Made by a program: the position numbers and the translations under genes. The notes below the pieces were generated by a model that was given only the letters and a program-made list of their open reading frames with translations, did not search any database and was not told the origin of the DNA. Positions 7,951 through 15,579 of a stretch of 55,040 nt of DNA are shown here, in pieces. This stretch comes from Collinsella sp. GTDB taxonomy: Bacteria; Actinomycetota; Coriobacteriia; Coriobacteriales; Coriobacteriaceae. Position 1 is the first letter of the stretch. The number at the start of each line of letters is the position of its first letter. Location: assembly GCA_022745215.1 (NCBI GenBank), contig JAIIWC010000003.1, positions 1 to 55,040 of the forward strand, in the 5' to 3' direction.

Positions 7951-8532
7951 ATGAGAGTCGTCAACGACTTTACATCGAAGACCGATGAGGGGACGTCGCG
8001 TCGCGGCTTTATGGCTTCGGGCCTGGCCCCCTTTGGTGCCATGCCTCGCATTGATTACATTTGTGCCAACGGGCTGTTCCGGCGGCACCTGGGCAACATC
8101 GTACAGTTGGAATCGGGGCGCATCTTCTGCCGCCACGGTATTGACCATCTGCTCGATGTCGCTCGCATTATGTGGATCAAGAATCTCGAGGAACAGCTCG
8201 AATTTGACCGCGAGGTCATCTACGCCACGGCACTTCTTCACGATATCGGCAAAGATGAACAGTATGAATCGGGTATATCCCATGATGTTGCAAGCGAACG
8301 CGTCGCTGATGCGATTCTCGGCGGTATGCCCGATGACGTGGCGTTTGAGCCGGCCGATGCCGCGGCCATTAAGACGGCCATTCTGGGCCATCGAAAGCTG
8401 CGCGTGAACAGCCAACCGCTCGAGCGTCTGCTCTATGCAGCCGACAAAGCGTCGCGCGCCTGCTTTGCATGCCCCGCGCGCAATGCTTGCAACTGGAGCG
8501 ATGATAAAAAGAACCTGTCGATTCGCGTGTAG
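7951..8532 (+). CDS. HD-domain hydrolase in folate operon
   Basis: A 193-residue protein with an HD metal-dependent phosphohydrolase core: HGIDH (62-66), LLHDIGKDE with the HD pair at 97-98, and a distal Asp in YAADKAS (165). An unusual C-terminal cysteine cluster (C171, C174, C180) follows. It begins three bases after folE and is followed by folB 43 bases later, so its role is probably in pterin metabolism. The removal of phosphate from dihydroneopterin triphosphate has no dedicated enzyme in this cluster. An HD hydrolase could do this, but that is inference. Confidence 0.7.
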   Translation: MRVVNDFTSKTDEGTSRRGFMASGLAPFGAMPRIDYICANGLFRRHLGNIVQLESGRIFCRHGIDHLLDVARIMWIKNLEEQLEFDREVIYATALLHDIGKDEQYESGISHDVASERVADAILGGMPDDVAFEPADAAAIKTAILGHRKLRVNSQPLERLLYAADKASRACFACPARNACNWSDDKKNLSIRV

Positions 8533-8575
8533 TTAGTTTGCGCGGTCGGGGTTCTAAACGAAGGAGACGATCGCG

Positions 8576-9061
8576 ATGAGTAACAAGAAACTGCCCGAGA
8601 ATGCAACCAAGACTGAAGGCGCCGAGCTCGCCCGCCGTGGAAGGGGCGAAATATCCACCGCAACGGCGGTGCCCCACGTGAGCTATGACGATCTGCGCCA
8701 TGCCGATCGCATTGTCATTGACGGCCTTGAGGTTTTTGCCAACCATGGCGTGTATCCCGAGGAGAACGCGCTGGGTCAGAAGTTCATCGTTTCTCTGGTG
8801 CTCTATGCCGACCTGCGCGCGGCGGGGGAGCACGATAACCTGGATGCCTCGATTGACTACGGCTCGGTGTGCCACGATGTCGATGGCTATCTGCGCGAAC
8901 ATACGTTTAAACTCATCGAGGCGGCAGCCGAGGGGACAGCCCAGATGCTGCTGCGCCGTTATCCCTCGCTGCTTGGTGTGCGCATAAAGCTCGATAAGCC
9001 GTGGGCTCCTGTTGGCCTGCCTCTGGCAAGCTGCGGCGTCGAGATCGAGCGCGTGCGCTAG
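8576..9061 (+). CDS. folB: Dihydroneopterin aldolase
   Basis: A 161-residue protein whose residues 42-161 match FolB: FANHGVYPEENALGQKF, DYGSV, FKLIEAAAE and KPWAPV contain the pterin-binding Glu and the conserved Lys. It splits 7,8-dihydroneopterin into 6-hydroxymethyl-dihydropterin and glycolaldehyde. The 40-residue polar N-terminal extension is unusual, since FolB is normally about 120 residues. The ATG at 8576 has a GGAGACG site ten bases before it, so the extension appears to be translated. A shorter start inside cannot be excluded. folK and folP are not nearby. Confidence 0.88.
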   Translation: MSNKKLPENATKTEGAELARRGRGEISTATAVPHVSYDDLRHADRIVIDGLEVFANHGVYPEENALGQKFIVSLVLYADLRAAGEHDNLDASIDYGSVCHDVDGYLREHTFKLIEAAAEGTAQMLLRRYPSLLGVRIKLDKPWAPVGLPLASCGVEIERVR

Positions 9062-9067
9062 TCGACG

Positions 9068-9844
9068 CTAGAGCTTGTTGAGGGGTGGCTGCTTGAGCCG
9101 CTGCGACAGAGCTTTATTGTTGGGACAGTACGTGTCGAGCAGGGCGTGGAATCGCTGATTGTGGCTTGGCTCGAGCAAGTGGACGAGCTCGTGGGCGACA
9201 ACCATGTCGAGGCATTCGATGGGATAGGCGGCAAGTTCGCGTGCGATGCGAATGGCGCCGGTCTTGGGCGTGCATGATCCCCAGCGCGTTTTCATGCTGC
9301 GCACGGAGACGCGGGCCACGGTGACGCCCATTGCGATTTCGTACGCGTGCACCATATCGTACAGCGCCGTGGTGACCTCGGTTGCATAGAGCTGGTCGAT
9401 ACGGGCTTGGAGCTCATCGGACGTTAGGCCGTCGAGGATTGCGTGCCGCTTGGCCTGTGGGCCTTCGTCCGATTCATCGGTACCCATAAAACTTGCGAAG
9501 GTGGCCTGTTTGGGTCGCGGTGCGGGTGATGCAAAGTTGTGATCGAGTGCATCCTGTACCGTGATGGGCTTGCCCCAAAGTGCAATGATGGACGAGGGGC
9601 TGAGCGGCTCTCGTGCCGTCGCCTGACGCTGCTCGCGCTGGGCAAGTCGACTGATAATCCAGGCGCTGTTGCGCTTCACAAACGCTTCGATACGCTCGCG
9701 GGCGGCGCCGAGCGGTGCGCTGGCGTGGACCTCACCGCTCGAAGTGACGCGTAGGTTGAAGTTCTTGACGCACTTTTTGGTAACGACGACGGGGATGGGC
9801 ATCCCATCCGGTCGGGGTACGGAAATCGTGAATTGCTGCGTCAA
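9068..9844 (-). CDS. YgjP/DUF45-type zinc metalloprotease
   Basis: A 258-residue protein with the metallopeptidase motif AHELVHLLEPSHNQRF near the C-terminus (HExxH plus a distal His) and the upstream RSMKTRWGSC motif typical of the YgjP-like (WLM/SprT-related) family. The start is taken as TTG at 9844-9842: GAAGGA lies six bases before it, and the protein then begins TQQFTISVPRPDG. An in-frame ATG 21 codons upstream lies inside the preceding hairpin and has no ribosome site. A hydrophilic insert of about 60 residues (PAPRPKQ...ESDEGP) sits before the catalytic domain. The cellular substrate is unknown. Confidence 0.8.
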   Translation of the reverse strand: MTQQFTISVPRPDGMPIPVVVTKKCVKNFNLRVTSSGEVHASAPLGAARERIEAFVKRNSAWIISRLAQREQRQATAREPLSPSSIIALWGKPITVQDALDHNFASPAPRPKQATFASFMGTDESDEGPQAKRHAILDGLTSDELQARIDQLYATEVTTALYDMVHAYEIAMGVTVARVSVRSMKTRWGSCTPKTGAIRIARELAAYPIECLDMVVAHELVHLLEPSHNQRFHALLDTYCPNNKALSQRLKQPPLNKL

Positions 9845-9866
9845 AAGCGGTCCTTCAGATTGGGGA

Positions 9867-9902
9867 CGGGCCGGCATGTCGACCGTTCGGCATGCCGGCC
9901 CG
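9867..9902 (-). terminator. Hairpin between dipeptidase and YgjP genes
   Basis: Perfect 12-bp arms (CGGGCCGGCATG / CATGCCGGCCCG) enclose a 12-base loop in the gap after the dipeptidase stop on the minus strand. There is no T-run, so it may be a weak terminator or a processing element. Confidence 0.5.
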
Positions 9903-9918
9903 CTCAAGGGATGTGAAA

Positions 9919-10932
9919 TTAATAGCGCTCGAAGAAGGCAAGGGCATTATCGCTGCAGAGCTTTTGCATCACGGTCTTGCCAAAGTGCTTGGAGAGCATG
10001 TTCTGGAATTCGGGCATCTTGCTGGCATCGGAGAGGAAAGCGGGCACCGTGGCACCGTCCCAGTCGCCACCGAGTGCGATGACGTCCTCGCCGCCCAGGT
10101 CGAGCCAGTGCTCGATATGTGCCGCTAGCTGGTCGAAGGTGACGTCTGCGGCGGTCTCGTCGGTTGCGTCGTTGGAAAGGAACTCGCTGCAGTAGTTGAG
10201 GCCGACGATACCGCCCATGTCGCGAATGGTGCGGAACTGGTCGTCGGTGAGGTTGCGCTTGGCGCCGCAAACCGCGCGGGAGTTGGAGTGGCTGGCGACG
10301 AAGGGGCGCGTGGCGTGGGCGACAACCTCGTCAAAGCACTCATCGTTGAGGTGGGAGACGTCGAGCACCATGCCGGCGTGCTCCATCTGCGTAAGGGCCT
10401 CGATGCCGGCGGCGGTGAGGCCGGCGTGGGTGTCGTGGCCGCTCGCGAGCGGCCCCTGCGCATTCCAGCTGAGTGACGACATAAGCACGCCCAAACTCTT
10501 GAGCACCTCGATCAGCGCGGGGTCCTCGGCAAAGAACGTGGCGTTTTCGATGGTGTGGATGCAGGCGACCTTGCCGTCTTTGAGCGCAGGGCGAATGTCA
10601 GCGGCGCTGCGTACGTTGACCATGCGGTCGTGGTTGAGCATTGCCTGGCCGCTCATGTGCGCCATGATCTGCGCCTGGAAGCGCGCGGCGTGGGCGGTGG
10701 GAATCTCGTCGGGGACAAACGTGGCGAAGCACTGTGCCCACGGCGTGTTGCCGATCTTTGCGAGCGAGATGGCGCAGGCGTTGCCCTCGATGAGGTCGAA
10801 ATCTTGCGGATGCGTTTCGTCGCCGGGGAAATAACCATCGGTGCCGGCGGTAAAGCGCAGGTCGAGATCGAGCGTGGCCCAGCCGATGCGGTCGGCGGTG
10901 TCGCAGTGTAGGTCAAATACGGGATATGCCAT
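9919..10932 (-). CDS. Membrane dipeptidase family (M19) peptidase
   Basis: A 337-residue protein of the renal dipeptidase family, which hydrolyses dipeptides with a binuclear zinc centre. It begins MAYPVFDLHCDTAD with the HxD metal motif, and contains DVSHLNDECF and ASHSNSRAVCGAKRNLTDDQ, which carry further metal ligands and the family signature. The ATG at 10932 has a perfect GGAGGA site six bases upstream. The slightly longer open frame upstream lacks one. No signal peptide is visible, so it is probably cytoplasmic. The family also contains enzymes acting on D-amino-acid dipeptides. Confidence 0.9.
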   Translation of the reverse strand: MAYPVFDLHCDTADRIGWATLDLDLRFTAGTDGYFPGDETHPQDFDLIEGNACAISLAKIGNTPWAQCFATFVPDEIPTAHAARFQAQIMAHMSGQAMLNHDRMVNVRSAADIRPALKDGKVACIHTIENATFFAEDPALIEVLKSLGVLMSSLSWNAQGPLASGHDTHAGLTAAGIEALTQMEHAGMVLDVSHLNDECFDEVVAHATRPFVASHSNSRAVCGAKRNLTDDQFRTIRDMGGIVGLNYCSEFLSNDATDETAADVTFDQLAAHIEHWLDLGGEDVIALGGDWDGATVPAFLSDASKMPEFQNMLSKHFGKTVMQKLCSDNALAFFERY

Positions 10933-11052
10933 AGTTCCTCCGGTTGCAGCGTTTCTTTGCAAACTGTCTTTGAATTGTATGACTAGGGTATAGTTAGCGC
11001 CATATGTTCACGGCGGCCCGCGTTGTGCGCCGCCCTTATCACGGAGGTTACC

Positions 11053-11481
11053 ATGTCCAACCAGGGCAAGAAGGTCAAGACCCATTATCGTGGCACGCTC
11101 GACGACGGCACGCAGTTCGATAGCTCTTACGATCGCGGCGAGCCGTTGGAGTTCACCTGCGGCGCCGGTCAGATGATCAAGGGCTTCGACGCCGCTGTTG
11201 TCGACATGCAGGTGGGCGAGAAGAAGACCGTGCACATTCCCGCTGCCGATGCCTACGGCGAGCACAACCCCGAGATGGTCCTGACCTTCCCGGCTGAGCA
11301 GGTCCCCAATATCGAGCAGATCGAGAAGGGCATGAAGCTCTTCCTGTCCACGCCGAGCGGCATGCCCGTCCCTGCCGTCGTCATCGACGTGACGCCCGAG
11401 GCCGTGACGCTCGACGCCAACCACGAGCTCGCCGGCAAGGACCTCAACTTTGATATCGAGCTCGTCGAGGTCGAGGACTAG
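11053..11481 (+). CDS. slyD: SlyD-type FKBP peptidyl-prolyl isomerase
   Basis: A 142-residue protein with the FKBP halves (HYRGTLDDGTQFDSSY and GMKLFLSTPSG) separated by an insert-in-flap chaperone domain (DAYGEHNPEMV to PAEQVPNIEQIEKG), which is the SlyD arrangement. GGAGG lies five bases before the ATG. SlyD proteins assist folding and, in enterobacteria, deliver nickel through a His/Cys-rich tail. This one ends at ELVEVED and has no such tail. A UreE-like gene starts three bases after the stop, so the two are probably co-translated, which suggests a metal-handling link. Confidence 0.88.
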   Translation: MSNQGKKVKTHYRGTLDDGTQFDSSYDRGEPLEFTCGAGQMIKGFDAAVVDMQVGEKKTVHIPAADAYGEHNPEMVLTFPAEQVPNIEQIEKGMKLFLSTPSGMPVPAVVIDVTPEAVTLDANHELAGKDLNFDIELVEVED

Positions 11482-11484
11482 AGT

Positions 11485-12063
11485 ATGCCTGAACGCTTGG
11501 TTTCGACGACATGCTTGGGAAATCTCAACGATCCGTCCTATGAACTCCTGCTTCGCCGGGAGCTGGGCGGTGTCTTTGAAGTTGACGAGCTACTGCTCGA
11601 TTGGGACCAGGCTGATGCATGCGCGTTTGTGGGCGTGACGGAGCTGGGGCGCACGATCGATGTTCGGTTGGATACTGCCGACGGCGGTCGTCTTGCCGAT
11701 GGCGACGTGCTCGCCATTGACCGTTCGGGCATGGTGCCCGTGGTGGTTGTCGTGCGCCTGCGCAGCGCCGAGGTCTATTTGGTCGAAGTCGATCGCATGG
11801 ATCCGATTGCGCTCGCGCATGCGTGCTGGGAGATCGGCAACATGCATGCGCCGCTCTTCCGGGGCGACTCGGACGAGCATACCGTGCGCATGTATACGCC
11901 GGTGCAGCCTGTTTTGGGCCGCATGCTTCGGGGTGTCGAGGGTGCTCGGCTCTCGGTGGTTACCCGTGAACTCGATGCGGGCCGACGCTTTGCGTCGAGC
12001 GCGGCCGATGTTGTCGTGAGCATGGCTCCGGACTTTACCATCGTTAAAAAGACGCGCGACTAA
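11485..12063 (+). CDS. UreE-like metallochaperone, no urease genes nearby
   Basis: A 192-residue protein with the two-part layout of UreE. The N-terminal part is a beta-rich peptide-binding-like domain. The C-terminal part contains ACWEIGNMHAPLF, matching the UreE core motif (YHLGNRHVPL) including the nickel-binding His, and then PVLGRMLRGVEGARLSVV, like the helix of UreE's second domain. UreE hands nickel to urease. No ureABC or other accessory gene is in the window, so the client is unknown. It overlaps functionally with the preceding slyD, three bases upstream. The similarity is read by eye and is distant. Confidence 0.6.
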   Translation: MPERLVSTTCLGNLNDPSYELLLRRELGGVFEVDELLLDWDQADACAFVGVTELGRTIDVRLDTADGGRLADGDVLAIDRSGMVPVVVVVRLRSAEVYLVEVDRMDPIALAHACWEIGNMHAPLFRGDSDEHTVRMYTPVQPVLGRMLRGVEGARLSVVTRELDAGRRFASSAADVVVSMAPDFTIVKKTRD

Positions 12064-12075
12064 GCGCGCATATGC

Positions 12076-12118
12076 GCAAGACGGGCTTTGAGGGGCGACC
12101 AATCAAAGTCCGTCTTGC
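12076..12118 (+). terminator. Hairpin after the slyD-ureE-like pair
   Basis: A 16-bp stem (12076-12091 with 12103-12118, one G-T wobble) encloses an 11-base loop 13 bases after the UreE-like stop. The following CTGTTG is only weakly T-rich. Confidence 0.6.
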
Positions 12119-12146
12119 TGTTGATAGGAGGCTTTGGGGGAAGCAT

Positions 12147-12944
12147 ATGGGTCTTGAGGGAATCAAGCTGATTGCATGCGATTTGGACGGCACGTTGCTG
12201 CATCCGGGGGAGCGCGAGCCGCGTTCCGAGGCCTTTGAGCTTATCGATGAGCTACATCGTCGCGGTATCGTGTTTATGCCGGCGAGTGGCCGTCAATATG
12301 CGAGCCTGCGCTACCTGTTTGCCCCGGTGGCCGATGAGCTCGACTATGTATGCGAAAACGGAGCCCTGGTGATGAGCGAGGGGCGTGCCGTTGTCAAGCG
12401 TTCCATGGAGCGTAGCCTTGCTATGGATATCGCGAACGCCGTGGTTGCGTATCCCCATGCCGACGTGACCCTTTCGTGCGAGGGACACCTCTACACCATG
12501 AGCGGCAACGATGCGTTTGTTGATCACCTGCGCTATGAGGTCCATTGTGATGTGGCGGTAGTCGACCGTCCCGAAGACATTGACGAGGATGTCATTAAGA
12601 TTGCCTTCCAGACGCCCGAGGCAGAGCAGCCGGCGGCGCTGGAGTATTTCGAGCGCCACTTTAGCGATCGAGTCGATGTCATGACATCGGGAACCGAATG
12701 GACGGACTTTATCGGTTTCGATTCGGGCAAGGGCTCCGCGCTTGCCGATTACGGTCGCGCTCTGGGGATTTCGCCCGATGAGATGATGGCGTTTGGCGAC
12801 AATGAGAACGATCGCGACATGCTCAACGTCGTGGGCCATCCCTATCTGATGGAAAGCTGCAATCCCAGCATGCGCGGTGTCAATGACCGTGTCCGCTACG
12901 TGTGCACGGTCGAAGAAGAGCTGCGTCGTCTACTTGCTGAGTAG
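12147..12944 (+). CDS. Cof-type HAD phosphatase
   Basis: A 265-residue HAD hydrolase of the Cof (type IIB cap) subfamily. Motif I is DLDGTLL, motif II ASGRQY, a Lys is in GKGSALADYG, and motif III/IV is GDNENDRDML. Such enzymes dephosphorylate sugar phosphates or small phosphorylated metabolites in the cytoplasm. The ATG at 12147 is chosen because a GGGGGAAG site directly precedes it and the protein then starts at motif I. A longer frame upstream crosses the hairpin. It is convergent with the Fur-family gene, with only 15 bases between. Confidence 0.87.
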   Translation: MGLEGIKLIACDLDGTLLHPGEREPRSEAFELIDELHRRGIVFMPASGRQYASLRYLFAPVADELDYVCENGALVMSEGRAVVKRSMERSLAMDIANAVVAYPHADVTLSCEGHLYTMSGNDAFVDHLRYEVHCDVAVVDRPEDIDEDVIKIAFQTPEAEQPAALEYFERHFSDRVDVMTSGTEWTDFIGFDSGKGSALADYGRALGISPDEMMAFGDNENDRDMLNVVGHPYLMESCNPSMRGVNDRVRYVCTVEEELRRLLAE

Positions 12945-12959
12945 GCATGTCCCAAACAT

Positions 12960-13340
12960 CTACCGGCAGTCGGGGCAGAGACCCTCGAAGATGGTGTAGT
13001 GCGAGGTGACGCTCCAGCCGATTTGCTCGGACGCCTTGGTGTCGAGTTGGGCATCGAAGGGGAGCGGTACATCGATGACGCGGCTGCACGAGGTGCAGAT
13101 GATATGCGCATGCGGCTCGATCGTGCGATCGAAGCGGCTGCCGCCCGGCGTCTTGATGGAGAGGATCTCGCCGGCATCGGCCAGGAGGTTGAGGTTGCGG
13201 TAGACCGTGCCACGGCTGATTTTGTCATCCTGTGCGCGCACGACGTTGTAGATTTCGTCGGCGGTGGGATGGTTGTAGCTTTGGCGCACGGCGTCAAGAA
13301 CCAGCTTTCGCTGCCTGGTATTTCTTCTTTGCACCGCCAT
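12960..13340 (-). CDS. Fur-family transcriptional regulator (PerR/Zur-like)
   Basis: A 126-residue metalloregulator with the winged-helix domain (residues 1-80, GTVYRNLNLLADAGE) and dimerisation domain. Structural-zinc CxxC pairs are present as CTSC near residue 97 and CPDC at the extreme C-terminus. It is shorter than usual Fur proteins because it ends right after the second pair. HAHIICTSC supplies the expected regulatory-site His. The family represses genes in response to iron, zinc, manganese or peroxide, and the metal cannot be told from sequence. It stands alone downstream of the acylphosphatase gene on the same strand. Confidence 0.88.
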   Translation of the reverse strand: MAVQRRNTRQRKLVLDAVRQSYNHPTADEIYNVVRAQDDKISRGTVYRNLNLLADAGEILSIKTPGGSRFDRTIEPHAHIICTSCSRVIDVPLPFDAQLDTKASEQIGWSVTSHYTIFEGLCPDCR

Positions 13341-13401
13341 GCGCCTCGCCTCTTTTCTATCAACGGTCGTAGGTAAATGATACCGTATTTAGCACACAAT
13401 A

Positions 13402-13812
13402 CTAATAACGAGGAATGAAACTGTCTTCATTGGCAAGTGGGGCTTGGGCCTGGGCTTCTACGAGGCGAAAACGTGTTCCCATGCGCTTGTAGGAGGCATG
13501 AAGCGCCTCGAGATGAGATAGGATGTTTGCCGGAGCTCCCTGTATCTCCATCTCGACCGAGCCGTCTTCCATGTTGCGCACCCAGCCGGTGAGTGCGCGT
13601 GCCTGCGCGAGGTTGGTGTTGGTAAAGCGAAAACCGACGCCCTGGACTTGCCCCGTCCAGCGCAGGAAATAGCGCAGGGGAGTGTCTTGAGTGGCCTCGT
13701 CGCTTGCGAGCACAGTAAGCCTGCGGCGCAGCTCGAGCTCGACGTTTGATGGTTTTTGAGGCTCTCGACTGCCGCCGGTGACGCTGGAGAAGAACGTATC
13801 GAAGAAGCCCAT
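13402..13812 (-). CDS. Acylphosphatase-domain protein with N-terminal extension
   Basis: A 136-residue protein. Residues 45-136 are an acylphosphatase domain with the phosphate-binding loop GQVQGVGFRFT (catalytic Arg) and GWVRNMEDGSVEMEIQG (catalytic Asn). The family hydrolyses acyl-phosphates. The first 45 residues (MGFFDTFFSSV..., with ELELRRRLTVL) are extra compared with the usual 90-100-residue enzyme. The ATG at 13812 lies two bases from the stop of the upstream Gfo/Idh gene, so translation is likely coupled. Acyl-phosphate intermediates from the ptb-buk pathway are a possible but unproven substrate. Confidence 0.85.
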   Translation of the reverse strand: MGFFDTFFSSVTGGSREPQKPSNVELELRRRLTVLASDEATQDTPLRYFLRWTGQVQGVGFRFTNTNLAQARALTGWVRNMEDGSVEMEIQGAPANILSHLEALHASYKRMGTRFRLVEAQAQAPLANEDSFIPRY

Positions 13813-13814
13813 CG

Positions 13815-14921
13815 CTAGGCCTGCTTGCCTGCGTCGGCCGGGAAGGTTATGCCGGCCTGCTGGCGCACGGCACCCATGATGCGCAGCGAGACGAGCGTGA
13901 CATCGCGGTAGTGTCCGAGCTCGTGGCGTCCCGCCGGGGTCTCCCAAATCTCTTCCTTTACGTTATCGATACCGCCGATGGCGCTGATAAAGTCAGTGAG
14001 TTCGTATTCCATAGTGTTGCTCGATTTGGGCAGGTCGAGCACGCGGCCGTTGTCGCCCTGTTCGCGCGGTGCCTCGGTCGCCGAGCCGCGTACGACATCG
14101 CCGCGATAGTCGATGCGGACGTTGCGGGGCGTGGACAGATGGTCGATCTGGATAGTGCCACGCTCGCCTTCGATCTGCGAGGGCAGCAGGTCATTCGTTA
14201 TTTTGGAGTGCGCGAGCTCGACGGAGATACGGCCACCGCCGTAGCTGGCGAGGATGGAACCGCAGCCGTCGATGGGGCCGTGCGTGAGCTGTCGCGTGGC
14301 GGGGTCGAGCAGAGTAGCCATGCTCGTAAGGCCGGAGGGCATGCCGAAAATCTCGACCATGGGCTCGACGGTGTAGACGCCGATGTCCATGAGGGAACCC
14401 GATGCCATATTGCAGTCGAAGATATTGGTGGCGCGTCCCGCGAGAATCTCGTTGTAGCGCGAGGAATATTTGCCAAAGCGCAATGAGGCGCGGCGGACGG
14501 GGGCGATCTCGCCCAGGGCGTCCTCGATGGCGTGGAAGGCGGGGTCGTGGAGGGGACGCATGGCCTCGAGGGCCACGACACCTGCTGCCTCGGCAGCGCG
14601 GAAGACTTCCAGCGCCTGCGCTTCGGTGGCGCAGAAGGGCTTCTCGACGATGACGTGCTTGCCACCGGCGATGCAGGCAAGGGCCTGCTCGTAGTGAAGT
14701 GCGTTAGGGCTGCCGATATAGACGGCGTCGACGTCGGCGGCTGCCGCGAGCTCATCGAGTGAAGTAAAGTTTCGCTCGCCACCGCGCTCGGCGGTAAAGG
14801 CGGCACCGCGATTGGCATCGCGTGAAAGCGTGCCCACAAACGCGGCTTGGTCGTTGGCGTTGACGACTTGGATAAAGTCGTCGGTGATCATGGATGTGCC
14901 GATGGTCGCGATGCGCAGCAT
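13815..14921 (-). CDS. Gfo/Idh/MocA-family oxidoreductase
   Basis: A 368-residue NAD(P)-dependent oxidoreductase. The N-terminal Rossmann fold begins MLRIATIGTSMITDDF, and the EKPF motif (GGKHVIVEKPF) marks the end of the cofactor domain. A C-terminal alpha/beta substrate domain follows. The ATG at 14921 has GGGGG four bases upstream. The frame extends much further upstream but only as low-complexity sequence. The family oxidises sugars, inositols or amino-sugar derivatives. The gene lies between rnhA and the acylphosphatase on the same strand, which does not suggest a substrate. Confidence 0.85.
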   Translation of the reverse strand: MLRIATIGTSMITDDFIQVVNANDQAAFVGTLSRDANRGAAFTAERGGERNFTSLDELAAAADVDAVYIGSPNALHYEQALACIAGGKHVIVEKPFCATEAQALEVFRAAEAAGVVALEAMRPLHDPAFHAIEDALGEIAPVRRASLRFGKYSSRYNEILAGRATNIFDCNMASGSLMDIGVYTVEPMVEIFGMPSGLTSMATLLDPATRQLTHGPIDGCGSILASYGGGRISVELAHSKITNDLLPSQIEGERGTIQIDHLSTPRNVRIDYRGDVVRGSATEAPREQGDNGRVLDLPKSSNTMEYELTDFISAIGGIDNVKEEIWETPAGRHELGHYRDVTLVSLRIMGAVRQQAGITFPADAGKQA

Positions 14922-14994
14922 ACGTCCCCCTTGCGTTGTTTGGTCTACAGGATGAGTGTAGCGCGTGGGGATATAAAGCTGCGCGAAAACGCTA

Positions 14995-15480
14995 TTACAG
15001 GTCGCTCTCGTTAAAGCCGGCGTCGATATCGAGGTTGCTGCCGTCGGCCGCCGTGGTGGCGAGCTCATCGCAGCGCTCGTTGAGCTCGTGACCGGCGTGA
15101 CCCTTAACCCAGATGAACTCAACCTTGTGCTTGCTTTTGGCGGTGAGTAGGCGCTCCCACAGGTCGCGGTTCTTGACGGGTTGCTTGTTGGCGGTTTTCC
15201 ATCCGCGCTTTTTCCAGCCGTCGATCCAGTGCTTGTTAAAGGCGTTGACGACATACTGCGAATCGGAATGGACTTCGACCTCGCAAGGGCGGTTGAGCGC
15301 CTCGAGCGCCACGATGACCGCCATGAGTTCCATGCGGTTGTTGGTGGTCTTGGCGTAGCCGCGCGAAAGCTCGGAGGTGAAGGTCTTGCCGGCGGGGTTG
15401 GTGTATTTGAGCACGGCGCCGTAGCCGCCGCGTCCCGGATTTGATCGGGCCGAGCCGTCGGTGTAGATGATGACCTTCAC
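14995..15480 (-). CDS. rnhA: Ribonuclease HI
   Basis: A 161-residue RNase H fold enzyme that cleaves RNA in RNA-DNA hybrids. The catalytic acidic residues are seen in YTDGSAR (Asp near 7), NNRMELMA (Glu), SDSQYV (Asp) and NERCDELA (Asp), and the handle region WIDGWKKRGWKT is intact. The start is GTG at 15480 with AAGGAA five bases upstream. Length is normal for bacterial RNase HI with a short acidic tail. It is probably transcribed with the downstream Gfo/Idh and acylphosphatase genes. Confidence 0.95.
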   Translation of the reverse strand: MKVIIYTDGSARSNPGRGGYGAVLKYTNPAGKTFTSELSRGYAKTTNNRMELMAVIVALEALNRPCEVEVHSDSQYVVNAFNKHWIDGWKKRGWKTANKQPVKNRDLWERLLTAKSKHKVEFIWVKGHAGHELNERCDELATTAADGSNLDIDAGFNESDL

Positions 15481-15579
15481 GGGCTTCCTTTCGTTGAGTG
15501 CATTTCATGTGAGTGACCATTGTAGCGCCATGCCCGCCGGGGGCCAGCAATCTACGATTTCTACCCCGTCTTCCGACTG

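Noticed and set aside
11485..12063. Complete urease gene cluster
   Set aside because: Only a UreE-like protein is present. The flanking genes are slyD and a HAD phosphatase.
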